Shown here in pieces: positions 7,687 through 15,171 of a stretch of DNA of 64,000 bases (the first letter of the stretch is position 1; every line of letters starts with the position of its first letter). The notes beneath the pieces were generated by a model. It worked only from the letters and a program-made list of their open reading frames with translations. It was not told the origin of the DNA and made no database searches. The DNA is from JALHFZ01 sp964483085 (lineage in GTDB: Bacteria > Synergistota > Synergistia > Synergistales > Aminobacteriaceae). The stretch is taken from NCBI GenBank assembly GCA_964483085.1, contig CAYZZX010000003.1, positions 1 to 64,000 of the forward strand. The letters are read 5' to 3'. Position numbers and translations under genes: made by a program.

Positions 7687-8618
7687 CCTCCCATGACTGC
7701 CTTGATTCCTCGCGATGCGAAGACCGCCAGGGCTTTTTCAACTTCTTCTTCTGATGGGGGCAGTATTCCCTCCATTTTATACTCCCTGTCGAGATCCCGG
7801 TATTTCCCCTTCCCGATGGAATGGTAAGGAAGGATATTTACCCCCGTGAGCGCGGCCAGTTCCGCCGCTATGTCGGCAAACCCCTTTAGTGTTTCCGCCG
7901 AATCGTTGATGCCCGGAATCAACGGAATTCTGATATTGATGCCGCCTCTGCCGATGGAGGCGATTTTCTCATCAAGGGTGACAAGGTTCGACAGAATCAG
8001 TCCGTTAGAAATTCCCGTGTATTTCTTGTGTTCCTCAGAATCCAGCAGCTTGAGATCGAACAGAAAGAGGTCCGTAAATTCCGCCGCTTCCAGAAGAGAG
8101 TCCAGAGGTGCGCACCCCGACGTATCAACCACGGTGGAAATTTCTTTTTCCTTGAGGGCCTTCAGGCAGGAGAGAAGGAATTCCGGCTGCATAAAGGGTT
8201 CTCCTCCGGAAAAGGTAACTCCTCCACCAGACTTGTCGTAAAAAGGGATATCTTTTTCCGCTTCCTTGACGAGTTCCCGGACGGTAATCTTTCTGTAGGC
8301 AAAGTCAATGGCAAGGGTCGGGCATTTCTCTTCGCAGATCCGGCATCCGGTGCAAAGGGATGCATCCCACGTCATGCCGCTTTCTCTCTCACTCCAGGCC
8401 CCTTCAGGGCAGACCGCAACACACCTGCCGCAGCGAATGCATCTGTTCCTGTGCCAGGAGAGAACTGGAAGAGGCGAAATTCCCTCGGGGTTGTGGCACC
8501 ACCAGCAGGAGAGCGGGCAGCCTTTAAAGAAGAATGTCGTGCGGATACCCGGTCCGTCGTGAATAGAATATCTTTTGAGGTCAAATAGTACTCCTGCTGT
8601 ATTGTTTGAAAACTCCAT
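7683..8618 (-). CDS. hypE: glycyl-radical enzyme activating protein (radical SAM)
   Basis: Installs the glycyl radical on the enzyme encoded next to it, using S-adenosylmethionine. The radical-SAM cluster ligands are Cys34, Cys38 and Cys41 in GCPLSCWWCHNP. Two extra 4Fe-4S motifs follow (Cys60/63/66/70 and Cys89/92/95/99), as in activases of PFL-like dehydratases and lyases, then the SGGEP motif for SAM binding. Length 311 is typical. The stop overlaps the hypD start by four bases, so the two are translationally coupled. It lies between the sulfur-carrier-like gene and hypD. Activase identity is firm; its specificity is inferred from position. Confidence 0.92.
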   Translation of the reverse strand: MEFSNNTAGVLFDLKRYSIHDGPGIRTTFFFKGCPLSCWWCHNPEGISPLPVLSWHRNRCIRCGRCVAVCPEGAWSERESGMTWDASLCTGCRICEEKCPTLAIDFAYRKITVRELVKEAEKDIPFYDKSGGGVTFSGGEPFMQPEFLLSCLKALKEKEISTVVDTSGCAPLDSLLEAAEFTDLFLFDLKLLDSEEHKKYTGISNGLILSNLVTLDEKIASIGRGGINIRIPLIPGINDSAETLKGFADIAAELAALTGVNILPYHSIGKGKYRDLDREYKMEGILPPSEEEVEKALAVFASRGIKAVMGG

Positions 8619-8625
8619 CCGTCCC

Positions 8626-8823
8626 CTACCCTCCGCTTATCATGTGCAGTACCTGCACGTCAGCCCCGTCTTCAATGCAAACCTTTGCAAACTGGTCGTT
8701 TCTATAGGGCGTTCCGTCGATCCAGACGGCGATCATCCGAAAAGTATAGCCACACTCGTCGAGAACATCCTGAATGGTCATCCCCTTGCGCCAGGGCATT
8801 TTCCTGCCGTTGACCAGGATCAT
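8626..8823 (-). CDS. MoaD/ThiS-like small sulfur-carrier protein
   Basis: A 65-residue beta-grasp protein with MILVNGR at the start, AVWIDGTPY in the middle, an EDGADVQVL strand and a C-terminal Gly-Gly, the thiocarboxylation site of MoaD and ThiS. It overlaps the AOR gene by four bases and precedes the activase gene. MoaD homologues often sit beside tungsten aldehyde oxidoreductases, where they supply dithiolene sulfur for the tungstopterin cofactor; that role is the best guess here. A role in thiamine or another sulfur transfer cannot be excluded, but no thi or moa genes are in the window. Confidence 0.8.
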   Translation of the reverse strand: MILVNGRKMPWRKGMTIQDVLDECGYTFRMIAVWIDGTPYRNDQFAKVCIEDGADVQVLHMISGG

Positions 8824-10970
8824 CCCTTGCGTTTGAGAACTTCAAGGACCTCGGGATAATCGATGCCGAGCCGCTTCACCGTCTCAAGAGTCGGAATGCC
8901 GTCGGCGGTCCATCCCCGCCGTTCATAGACCGCATCCACAAGTTTTTCCCATTCCCGCCTTCTGTGGGCCTGGAGAAGGGAGATTTTCTTCTCCACGGAA
9001 ACCCCTTCGGGATCATGTCCTGCCTCTTTCAGCTTTTCATCGAAATAGTCACTCCGGGCTTCCCATTCGTCAGGGAAGACGGGGCCAAGTGCTCTATCGG
9101 GGATATTGTGATATTGGCGGGTTCCCTTGCCCATTCGGAGGTTGAATATTCTCTCATAATTATACACTCTTTCGGACTGGAGGATCATCTCCTCCTTGCT
9201 GAGGTGCTTTCCTGTGACACCTTCGTAGATCTCAAGGTAGTTCTGAACATGTTCGGGAACTTTGGCGGCTTCGATCCCCTTATAACGAATACGGTTATCC
9301 GTGGGTTCCACGTCGTTCCACGGAAGTTTACAGACACCCACAAGGGAAAACCAGAGCCGGAAGTTCGGAAAGTAAAAAAGGGCCTCTGCCTTGTCCTCGA
9401 AGGTGGGCAGCTGTTTATTCACCATATCCATGAAGATGAGCCAGGCCTCGTCATGCTGGGGGCCTTTGAGGGTGAGGAAATACCCGCCCCACTGAGCCAT
9501 GGACTCCTGGCAGCGGTACTGAGAGACCTCGAGCCCCTGCCCCTCCATGCCTATCCGCTCCATGATCTCCCCGTCGGCACCGTATTTCTCGGCGAAGAGG
9601 GTCTTCATTCTGCGGATCCCCTTGCCCACGACATTGGCGAAGTCGTCACGGCCATCCATCATCCGATGGATAAGTTCAAAGAGGTCGTCTTTGGCTCCGA
9701 AATTCAGCTCGAGCCCGTTGGTGTGTTCTTTTGTGATGAGGCCAAGTTCATAGCACTCGCAGACGAAGGCCAGTCCGGTGCCGAGAGAGATGGTGTCGAG
9801 AGCGTAGTGGTCTGCGTAAAAATTGGCCTCGATGGTCCACAGGGGATCGAAAATCCCCACGTTCGGCCCGAGACTGGCCGCCGTTTCATATTCCGGACCG
9901 TCAACAGTGACCTTTTGTCCTTTGCAGGGACCGGTGAGCAGCTCAAATCCGTCCACAGCCTTGGCGCAGGCCATCGAACAGCCGTACCAGCAGCCGTCGG
10001 CATACCCCTGGGTGAAGCCGTAGCGTACGGGGTCGATCTCCAGAATGTCTTCATGCCGCCCGAACTTGAAGTTGTTCACCGGTAATATGTCATAGTCATT
10101 CATCACAAGGTTCAGGTGAGCCGTGCCGACCTTCCGCATAAGACACTGAACATCGTCGTTCTGCCGGATTTCCCGATGGAGCTTCGTTCCGACCTTTTGC
10201 AGCACTGAGAGATCCGCCGGGTTATTCTCCGTCCCGGAGAAGTTGCGCTTTTTCACGACAAGGGCGAGTATTTTTTTGTCCCGAAGCACCGTTCCGCCGC
10301 CGCCCCGTCCTGCCTGCTTCAGCCGGGGCAGCCCGCGCCGCGGGTCATAGAAGCTGAAGTTCAACGCCCCCCACCAGCTGTGCTCAGCGGCTTCTCCCGA
10401 CGAGACCACGGAGATATTCCGCTTATCGTCTTCGTTTTCCGCAAAATAATCGTGGAGAGCTTCTGTGACGGTATAGGAATTGCGGTCTTCCGGTTCCCAG
10501 GCGAAGATGCGGATCACCCCTTCATCTCCGTCGAGAAAGAGGACCGTGTTTTCCGACGCCTTGCCCGAGACGGAAAGGGCGTCGAATCCCGAGGCCTTCA
10601 TAAAAGGACCGAAGTATCCTCCGGCGTTGCTGTTGTAGGTCTGTCCCGTCAGGGGGGAGAGAAAGACTGTATAGGTTTTGCCCGTTCCAGGGTACTGGGT
10701 GATGCCGCAGATCGGCCCTCCCGAGATGACGAGAGCATTCTCAGGATCATTCCATTTCGATTCAGAAGTGACCTTATCCCAGAGGATCTTGAGTCCGAAC
10801 CCTCTTCCTCCGGTAAATTTTTCAATCATATCCTCGCTTACGGGAAGAACTTCGTGCGAAAAAACTCCGTCCTCCCTGCCCAGATCCACGGAAAGAAATT
10901 CTTTCGAGTAGCCACGGGAGAGTTTTTTTGGCGCATATTTCCATTCGGCGAGCAGTCGCATCTCTTCCAT
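8820..10970 (-). CDS. aldehyde:ferredoxin oxidoreductase family (tungsten-type)
   Basis: Predicted to oxidise an aldehyde to its acid with ferredoxin-type electron acceptors, using a tungsten bis-pterin cofactor and one 4Fe-4S cluster. The protein is 716 residues, longer than classic AOR (about 605-620). It shows the AOR N-terminal fold (GGRGFGLKILW, ISGGPICGITQYPGTGK, GGYFGPFMKASGFDAL) and the pterin-region LDTISLGTGLAF. The cluster cysteines appear as Cys327, Cys331, Cys335 and Cys547, so the first spacing is CX3C rather than the CX2C I expect for Pyrococcus AOR. It is flanked by a four-cluster polyferredoxin and a MoaD-like gene, as in AorAB-type systems. The substrate may be glutamate semialdehyde formed from pyrroline-5-carboxylate, an inference from the operon. 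Confidence 0.85.
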   Translation of the reverse strand: MEEMRLLAEWKYAPKKLSRGYSKEFLSVDLGREDGVFSHEVLPVSEDMIEKFTGGRGFGLKILWDKVTSESKWNDPENALVISGGPICGITQYPGTGKTYTVFLSPLTGQTYNSNAGGYFGPFMKASGFDALSVSGKASENTVLFLDGDEGVIRIFAWEPEDRNSYTVTEALHDYFAENEDDKRNISVVSSGEAAEHSWWGALNFSFYDPRRGLPRLKQAGRGGGGTVLRDKKILALVVKKRNFSGTENNPADLSVLQKVGTKLHREIRQNDDVQCLMRKVGTAHLNLVMNDYDILPVNNFKFGRHEDILEIDPVRYGFTQGYADGCWYGCSMACAKAVDGFELLTGPCKGQKVTVDGPEYETAASLGPNVGIFDPLWTIEANFYADHYALDTISLGTGLAFVCECYELGLITKEHTNGLELNFGAKDDLFELIHRMMDGRDDFANVVGKGIRRMKTLFAEKYGADGEIMERIGMEGQGLEVSQYRCQESMAQWGGYFLTLKGPQHDEAWLIFMDMVNKQLPTFEDKAEALFYFPNFRLWFSLVGVCKLPWNDVEPTDNRIRYKGIEAAKVPEHVQNYLEIYEGVTGKHLSKEEMILQSERVYNYERIFNLRMGKGTRQYHNIPDRALGPVFPDEWEARSDYFDEKLKEAGHDPEGVSVEKKISLLQAHRRREWEKLVDAVYERRGWTADGIPTLETVKRLGIDYPEVLEVLKRKG

Positions 10971-10973
10971 GGC

Positions 10974-11366
10974 CTAGGCCTCCTTCTTTTCTACGATGGA
11001 TAGGACATCCTGAGGGCATGCCTTCACGCAGATTCCGCAGGCCACACACTTAAAGGGCGCGGGAATGTCAGCGGAAAAGAACATGGACGCTGACGGGCAG
11101 AACTCGACGCAGATGAGACAGGAGGTGCACTTGTCCCTTCGAATCTGAACAACGCCGTTTTTGTCCCGTTCGAGAGCCATGGAGGAGCAGACGGCGATGC
11201 ATCCGCCGCACTGATTGCAGACCTTTATATCCGGCAGGCCGGTGACGTTTTTCACCGAAATCCTTGAAAGCGCGGGATCATCTTTCTTCGCCCATGCCGT
11301 CGAGCAGGCGGTCATGCATGAACCGCACATTGTACAGCGGTCAAGCCTGTATTTCAGAAATTTCAT
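10974..11366 (-). CDS. four-cluster polyferredoxin, AOR electron-transfer subunit
   Basis: A 130-residue protein with four CX2CX2CX3C motifs: Cys11/14/17/21, Cys50/53/56/60, Cys80/83/86/90 and Cys107/110/113/117. This predicts four 4Fe-4S clusters. The gene ends three bases before the AOR start, so it is almost certainly the AOR partner, similar in size and cluster number to the AorA subunit described for aromatic-degrader AORs. It would pass electrons from aldehyde oxidation to free ferredoxin or another acceptor. It follows the flavin dehydrogenase genes after 24 bases. Confidence 0.85.
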   Translation of the reverse strand: MKFLKYRLDRCTMCGSCMTACSTAWAKKDDPALSRISVKNVTGLPDIKVCNQCGGCIAVCSSMALERDKNGVVQIRRDKCTSCLICVEFCPSASMFFSADIPAPFKCVACGICVKACPQDVLSIVEKKEA

Positions 11367-11390
11367 GGAAACACTCCTTTTTGGTTTATG

Positions 11391-12539
11391 TTACACCACG
11401 TTGGATTCTTTAATATGCTCGCCCCGGGCGAAACGCCGGTAGTCCAGCATGGAGAAATCAATATCCGGCGTCTGTCCCGTCAAATGCTGGGAGAGAATTT
11501 TACCCGCCACCGGCCCCAGCATGAAGCCGTGGCCCGAATAGCCCGTGGAGTGATAAAAGTTTTTAACATCCGTCTCGCCGATAATGGGCTGGGCGTCAGG
11601 AGTCATATCGTACATCCCCGACCACTGTCTCGCAATGCGGATTCCCTTCGTCCTCGGAAGAAGTTTCACCAGGATGGTGGACATGGCCTCGATAAACTGC
11701 CAGGTGGTTTTTCTCTCGTAATCCTCGGGGTGTCCTTCCGGGCTCATGCCACAGATGATCGAACCGTGAGGGCGCTGCTGAATGTAGTAATTGCCGGAAA
11801 AACTCATGAGCATACAGGGGCATACCCCTGGAGCGACAGGTTCTGTGATCATAATCTCGTGCCGTTCCGCCCAGTTCGGCAGATCTATTCCCGCCATCTT
11901 CGCGATGAACTGAGCATAGGCTCCGGCGCAGTTGATCACCAGCGGGGCGAGTATCGGCCCCTTATCCGTAAGTACTCCCCTGACGGTATTGTCCTCAACA
12001 AGAATTCCGGTACAGGCCGTATGCCGGAAGCAGCGTACCCCGAGTCGCTTCGCCGCTTCCAGGTAGGCAAAGGTGGTGAGAAAGGGGTCGGCGTGGCCAT
12101 CCCGCCCGTGAAAGAAAAACGCAAGAGCATCGTCAGCCGCAAGGCCCGGGCAAATATTTCGGGCTTCCGCGAGGGAGATCATGCGGGATTCAATCCCGAG
12201 GGAATTCTGAAGGATCATCCCCTTACGGAGCGTCTCCACTTCTTCGGGAGTATAGGCCACAAGGAGATATCCTCCCTGGTTCAGCCCCACATCCATGCCC
12301 AACTCTTCGTCAAGCTGTTCGAAGATGTCGAGAGCGGCAAGTCCGAGACGGCAGTTCATCTCCGTGCCCCACTGAGCCCGTATACCCGCTCCGCAGCGAC
12401 CGGTGGAGCCCGCACAGATGGTGTCCTTCTCGAGGAGGACGATATTCCTCATTCCGTTTTTTGCGAGGTAGTAGGCCGTTGAGGCACCGATGATGCCTCC
12501 TCCGATGATAACGGCATCAGCCCTGTTTTTCCACTCCAT
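11391..12539 (-). CDS. FAD-dependent amino-acid dehydrogenase, substrate subunit (HcnC/PdhB/sarcosine-oxidase-beta type)
   Basis: DAO-superfamily flavoprotein of 382 residues, predicted to oxidise the C-N bond of a secondary amine such as proline or hydroxyproline. The FAD-binding GGGIIGASTAYYLA motif is at the N-terminus, with an STGRCGAGIRAQWG loop, and the C-terminal YHSTGYSGHGFMLGP motif is typical of the glycine oxidase/sarcosine oxidase group. I chose ATG 12539, which overlaps the upstream stop by one base; a longer open frame to 12686 only adds residues read out of the previous gene. It is the last of five dehydrogenase genes whose order resembles archaeal pdhAFXB. Substrate unproven. 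Confidence 0.85.
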   Translation of the reverse strand: MEWKNRADAVIIGGGIIGASTAYYLAKNGMRNIVLLEKDTICAGSTGRCGAGIRAQWGTEMNCRLGLAALDIFEQLDEELGMDVGLNQGGYLLVAYTPEEVETLRKGMILQNSLGIESRMISLAEARNICPGLAADDALAFFFHGRDGHADPFLTTFAYLEAAKRLGVRCFRHTACTGILVEDNTVRGVLTDKGPILAPLVINCAGAYAQFIAKMAGIDLPNWAERHEIMITEPVAPGVCPCMLMSFSGNYYIQQRPHGSIICGMSPEGHPEDYERKTTWQFIEAMSTILVKLLPRTKGIRIARQWSGMYDMTPDAQPIIGETDVKNFYHSTGYSGHGFMLGPVAGKILSQHLTGQTPDIDFSMLDYRRFARGEHIKESNVV

Positions 12540-12835
12540 CACTCTTCTCCTCCTTTTGCGAGAAGGCCGATCTTTATGGGTTTTACAGGAGGCCGGACTG
12601 TCGCCGGCTGAATCTCCGTTATTTTCTTTCCCGTCTTTCTGGCGATCTCCCTCAGGAGGATCTCCTGGCAGCCTCGCCCCTGGCAAGGGCCCATTCCGAC
12701 ACGAAGAATTCTCTTGAGTTCCTCTACAGTGTCATACCCCCTGTCGATCCATTCATCGATCTCTTCAAGGGTAACCTCTTCGCACCGGCACACGTAGATG
12801 GGGTCCTGATTTTCTTTTCTATCGGCCATGGTCAT
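12539..12835 (-). CDS. BFD-like [2Fe-2S] protein, dehydrogenase small subunit
   Basis: A 98-residue protein with the bacterioferritin-associated-ferredoxin layout: YVCRCEEVTLEEI with CXC near residues 16-18 and MGPCQGRGCQEIL about 35 residues later. This binds one [2Fe-2S] cluster. The ATG at 12835 overlaps the stop of the preceding ferredoxin gene by four bases. In multi-subunit proline and hydroxyproline dehydrogenases a domain of this type connects the two flavoproteins (PdhX in Thermococcales). It is likely a structural subunit of the complex here. Confidence 0.85.
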   Translation of the reverse strand: MTMADRKENQDPIYVCRCEEVTLEEIDEWIDRGYDTVEELKRILRVGMGPCQGRGCQEILLREIARKTGKKITEIQPATVRPPVKPIKIGLLAKGGEE

Positions 12836-13338
12836 TTCACCACCTTTATTGCGCGGAAATCCCGCACAAGATTCTTCGGTGCCGACACATGTATGACATA
12901 GGTCCGGTCTTTGCGGGGCTGAGTAACGTTTTCTACCGTTCCCTCGGCGATCCATTTCCCTTGCCGGTCGAGACACTGGACTTTCTGTCCTCTGACCGGC
13001 AGGGGGAGCATTTCGTAGGGAAGTTTATAAAGGGCCAGATCTTCAGAAAAGGTGAGGTCGATGACGAAGCATGCCAGGCCGGGGCAGGAGGCGACACAGA
13101 GAGTGCATCCTGTGCATTTTGAATGGTCCACCACTGGCATGTCGTTGATGTCGCTGAAGGGCCGAATGGCCCCGGTAGGACAGCTCGTGGCGCAGGGATT
13201 GCACGGTATGCGCTGAGGGCATTCCACCACCACAAGCCCCCCCTTCTTGTTCTTCCAGAGCTCCTCCGGCGGAAGAAGTGCCCCCTCCCGTTCTTCGACC
13301 AGGATGCCGCTGTTGAAAAGCATAACCTTGTCATCCAT
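12832..13338 (-). CDS. 4Fe-4S ferredoxin-type dehydrogenase subunit (PdhF-like)
   Basis: A 168-residue iron-sulfur protein. An N-terminal stretch precedes two 4Fe-4S motifs, CPQRIPCNPCATSCPTG and CTGCTLCVASCPG, followed by a C-terminal beta-rich region that starts at about residue 113. It overlaps the preceding flavoprotein gene by eight bases and the following BFD-like gene by four. Its size matches the roughly 19-kDa gamma subunit of archaeal dye-linked proline dehydrogenase, as I recall it. The likely role is electron transfer between flavins and an external acceptor. Confidence 0.82.
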   Translation of the reverse strand: MDDKVMLFNSGILVEEREGALLPPEELWKNKKGGLVVVECPQRIPCNPCATSCPTGAIRPFSDINDMPVVDHSKCTGCTLCVASCPGLACFVIDLTFSEDLALYKLPYEMLPLPVRGQKVQCLDRQGKWIAEGTVENVTQPRKDRTYVIHVSAPKNLVRDFRAIKVVK

Positions 13339-14440
13339 TATGCACAGCCTCCCACTCCTCTGTCAGGACGCAGGTCAATCCCTGGCAGATCCTCTTTCCG
13401 GCCTCTCCCGACCGAAGAGACTGAAGGCGGCCCCAGTATTCCTCGAGTCTTCCGTGCTCCGTGGGATATCCGAGGCTCTTCAGTGCAGAAAGTCCGGCCA
13501 CCCGTCCTTCCACCATGGCGGCGCTCGCCTCTTCGATACCGCTCGCGTCACCGGCCGTGAAAAACTTCGGGTTCGAAGTCTGCATGGAGCTGTCCCTCCG
13601 GGCGACATTGCCGCAGAGCTCGGGGACGTACATCATCTCGCACCCCGCCTGGGAGAGGATTTCCGTGGTCGGTGTGAGACCGACGGCGATGCAGATCACG
13701 TCACAATCGATCCTGGCCTCCTCGCCAACGGGCTCGAAGCGATCGTTCAGCTCTGTGATCATGGCACCGGTAATAGTCTCTTCGCCGAGTGCCCGTTTTA
13801 TAGAATGGCGCAAAAGGATGGGAACGCCCATTCTCCGCACCTTGGCGGCATGGACCCAGTAGCCTCCGACCTTGGGCGCCGCCTCCACGATGGCCGCCAC
13901 TTCCACTCCCGCCTGCAGAAGCTGGTAGCTGACGATAAGGCCGATATTGCCCGCTCCCACCATGAGGACCCGCTTTCCGGGAATGACTCCGTAGACGTTC
14001 ATGAGGGTCTGTACAGCCCCCGCGCCATAGACGCCGGGCAGATCGTTGTTCACGAAGGGAATCAGGCGCTCCTGGGCACCGGTGGCGACTATGGTCCGCT
14101 GCGCCTTTACGCCGAAAAACTCCTCCTCCCCTCCCATGGCAGTGAAGGTATCGTCCTCGGAATAATATCCCGTAACGGTAGTGTTGATGTGGACCTCGAT
14201 ATTCTCCTTGCAGGATTCCATTTCCTTGAGCAGGATATCGGCAATTTTGAATCCCCGGGTTCCGGCATACTCGTCCTTGCTTCCGAAGAACTTGTGGGTC
14301 TGCTTGACGAGTTGGCCCCCCAGATGCAGATCGCTCTCTATGATCATAACCCTCGCCCCCGCTGCTGCGGCCTCCGCCGCCGCGCTGAGACCGGCTGCTC
14401 CTCCTCCAATGACGAGAATTTCTGTCTCGAGCTGTTTCAT
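13331..14440 (-). CDS. FAD/NAD(P)-binding oxidoreductase subunit (HcnB / PdhA C-terminal type)
   Basis: A 369-residue two-dinucleotide-fold flavoprotein. The first Rossmann motif is VIGGGAAGLSAAAEAAAAG near residue 10, followed by HLGGQLVKQTHKFFGS. A second, MVGAGNIGLIVSYQLLQAG, is near residue 158, and FFTAGDASGIEEASAAMVEG is typical of the pyridine-nucleotide disulfide reductase fold. In HcnABC and PdhA complexes this subunit relays electrons and does not bind substrate. ATG 14440 follows AAGGGGCGGAG. It begins seven bases after the [2Fe-2S] gene; in archaeal PdhA both parts are one chain. Confidence 0.85.
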   Translation of the reverse strand: MKQLETEILVIGGGAAGLSAAAEAAAAGARVMIIESDLHLGGQLVKQTHKFFGSKDEYAGTRGFKIADILLKEMESCKENIEVHINTTVTGYYSEDDTFTAMGGEEEFFGVKAQRTIVATGAQERLIPFVNNDLPGVYGAGAVQTLMNVYGVIPGKRVLMVGAGNIGLIVSYQLLQAGVEVAAIVEAAPKVGGYWVHAAKVRRMGVPILLRHSIKRALGEETITGAMITELNDRFEPVGEEARIDCDVICIAVGLTPTTEILSQAGCEMMYVPELCGNVARRDSSMQTSNPKFFTAGDASGIEEASAAMVEGRVAGLSALKSLGYPTEHGRLEEYWGRLQSLRSGEAGKRICQGLTCVLTEEWEAVHNG

Positions 14441-14447
14441 GGCTTAT

Positions 14448-14807
14448 TTACTCCGCCCCTTCAGGAACCTGTCCCTTGCCGTGCTGGGTTTCAACCTTCA
14501 TGCCGGCTTTCAGGGGAGTAATACAGGTGCGTACATTCGGAACGTCGTCGACTATCATAAAGCAGCTGCTGCACTTGCCGATGGCACAGAAAAAGCCCCG
14601 GGGACGGTGCTTTTCCTGCGTCTCACGGTAGACTCTCACTCCGTTCGCATGAAGCGCCATGGCGATAGGCTCACCTTCGAACCCCTCCATCGAGCTTCCA
14701 TCAAAAGAAAAGGCGACCTTTTCCCCGTGAGAAAAATCGAGAATGGGATGGTCGTCGATCAACTCCATCGCCTTGACACCTTTCTCCTGATCCCGTCTTT
14801 CGTCCAA
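14448..14807 (-). CDS. (2Fe-2S)-binding dehydrogenase subunit (HcnA / SoxA N-terminal type)
   Basis: First gene of the ten-gene operon. The 119-residue protein has the plant-type ferredoxin-like signature CAIGKCSSCFMIVDDVPNVRTC, a CX4CX2CX11C arrangement for one [2Fe-2S] cluster, preceded by SFDGSSMEGFEGEPIAMAL as in HcnA and the N-terminus of sarcosine oxidase alpha. The TTG at 14807 has GGAGGGGGG about ten bases upstream; an internal ATG at 14768 is the alternative. It probably forms the alpha unit together with the next gene. The promoter at 14951-14922 leaves a leader of about 110 bases. Confidence 0.82.
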   Translation of the reverse strand: MDERRDQEKGVKAMELIDDHPILDFSHGEKVAFSFDGSSMEGFEGEPIAMALHANGVRVYRETQEKHRPRGFFCAIGKCSSCFMIVDDVPNVRTCITPLKAGMKVETQHGKGQVPEGAE

Positions 14808-14921
14808 AATCTATTTTCCCCCCTCCAAGCTTCCCTTCAGCGAACACGCATGCTTTCGGATATCGTCGCCGGACACGCCATTCCTTCCCTGAAAAACTGC
14901 CGAATTTCTACTTGTGAGTTT

Positions 14922-14951
14922 ATTCTCTTACGGATGAGGTTATCCTGTCAA
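14922..14951 (-). promoter_or_regulatory. promoter of the hydroxyproline/AOR operon
   Basis: Minus strand TTGACA (14951-14946), an 18-base spacer and GAGAAT (14927-14922). It lies in the 364-base divergent region 14808-15171, which has no gene, is A/T-rich in its middle (14930-15080) and carries this promoter and one for the opposite strand. I saw no clear operator. Confidence 0.6.
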
Positions 14952-15035
14952 GTGGTTTTTAAGATGTAATTTCAATAGAATCAAAAGTTTCTTTTGCAAT
15001 ATATTTTTTTCTTTTTTCTTATTCCATCGAGGCAG

Positions 15036-15065
15036 TTTACCTTCCAAGAAATAGATAAGTAGAAT
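15036..15065 (+). promoter_or_regulatory. candidate promoter of the cyclodeaminase-family gene
   Basis: TTTACC (15036-15041), an 18-base spacer and TAGAAT (15060-15065). A second -10-like TATAAT lies at 15070-15075. The leader to the ATG at 15172 would be about 100 bases. Confidence 0.45.
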
Positions 15066-15171
15066 GATATATAATGCATCTCAACGGATAGTGTCGTCTT
15101 CGATTTTTTAACCGTACAGCAAGAGGTATGATTGAGGAAAGAGCTTTTTCCATATACGGGAGGTGTACTTA

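Noticed and set aside
8964..10085. Plus-strand ORF of 373 codons opposite the AOR gene
   Set aside because: It mirrors a well-supported gene and has no recognisable domain or ribosome-binding site.
11388..12482. Plus-strand ORF of 364 codons opposite the flavin dehydrogenase
   Set aside because: Antisense shadow of a gene with clear FAD motifs; composition is rich in His, Arg and Gly, as expected of shadows.
13247..14521. Plus-strand ORF of 424 codons opposite the HcnB-like gene
   Set aside because: Spans parts of three real genes on the other strand and shows no domain.
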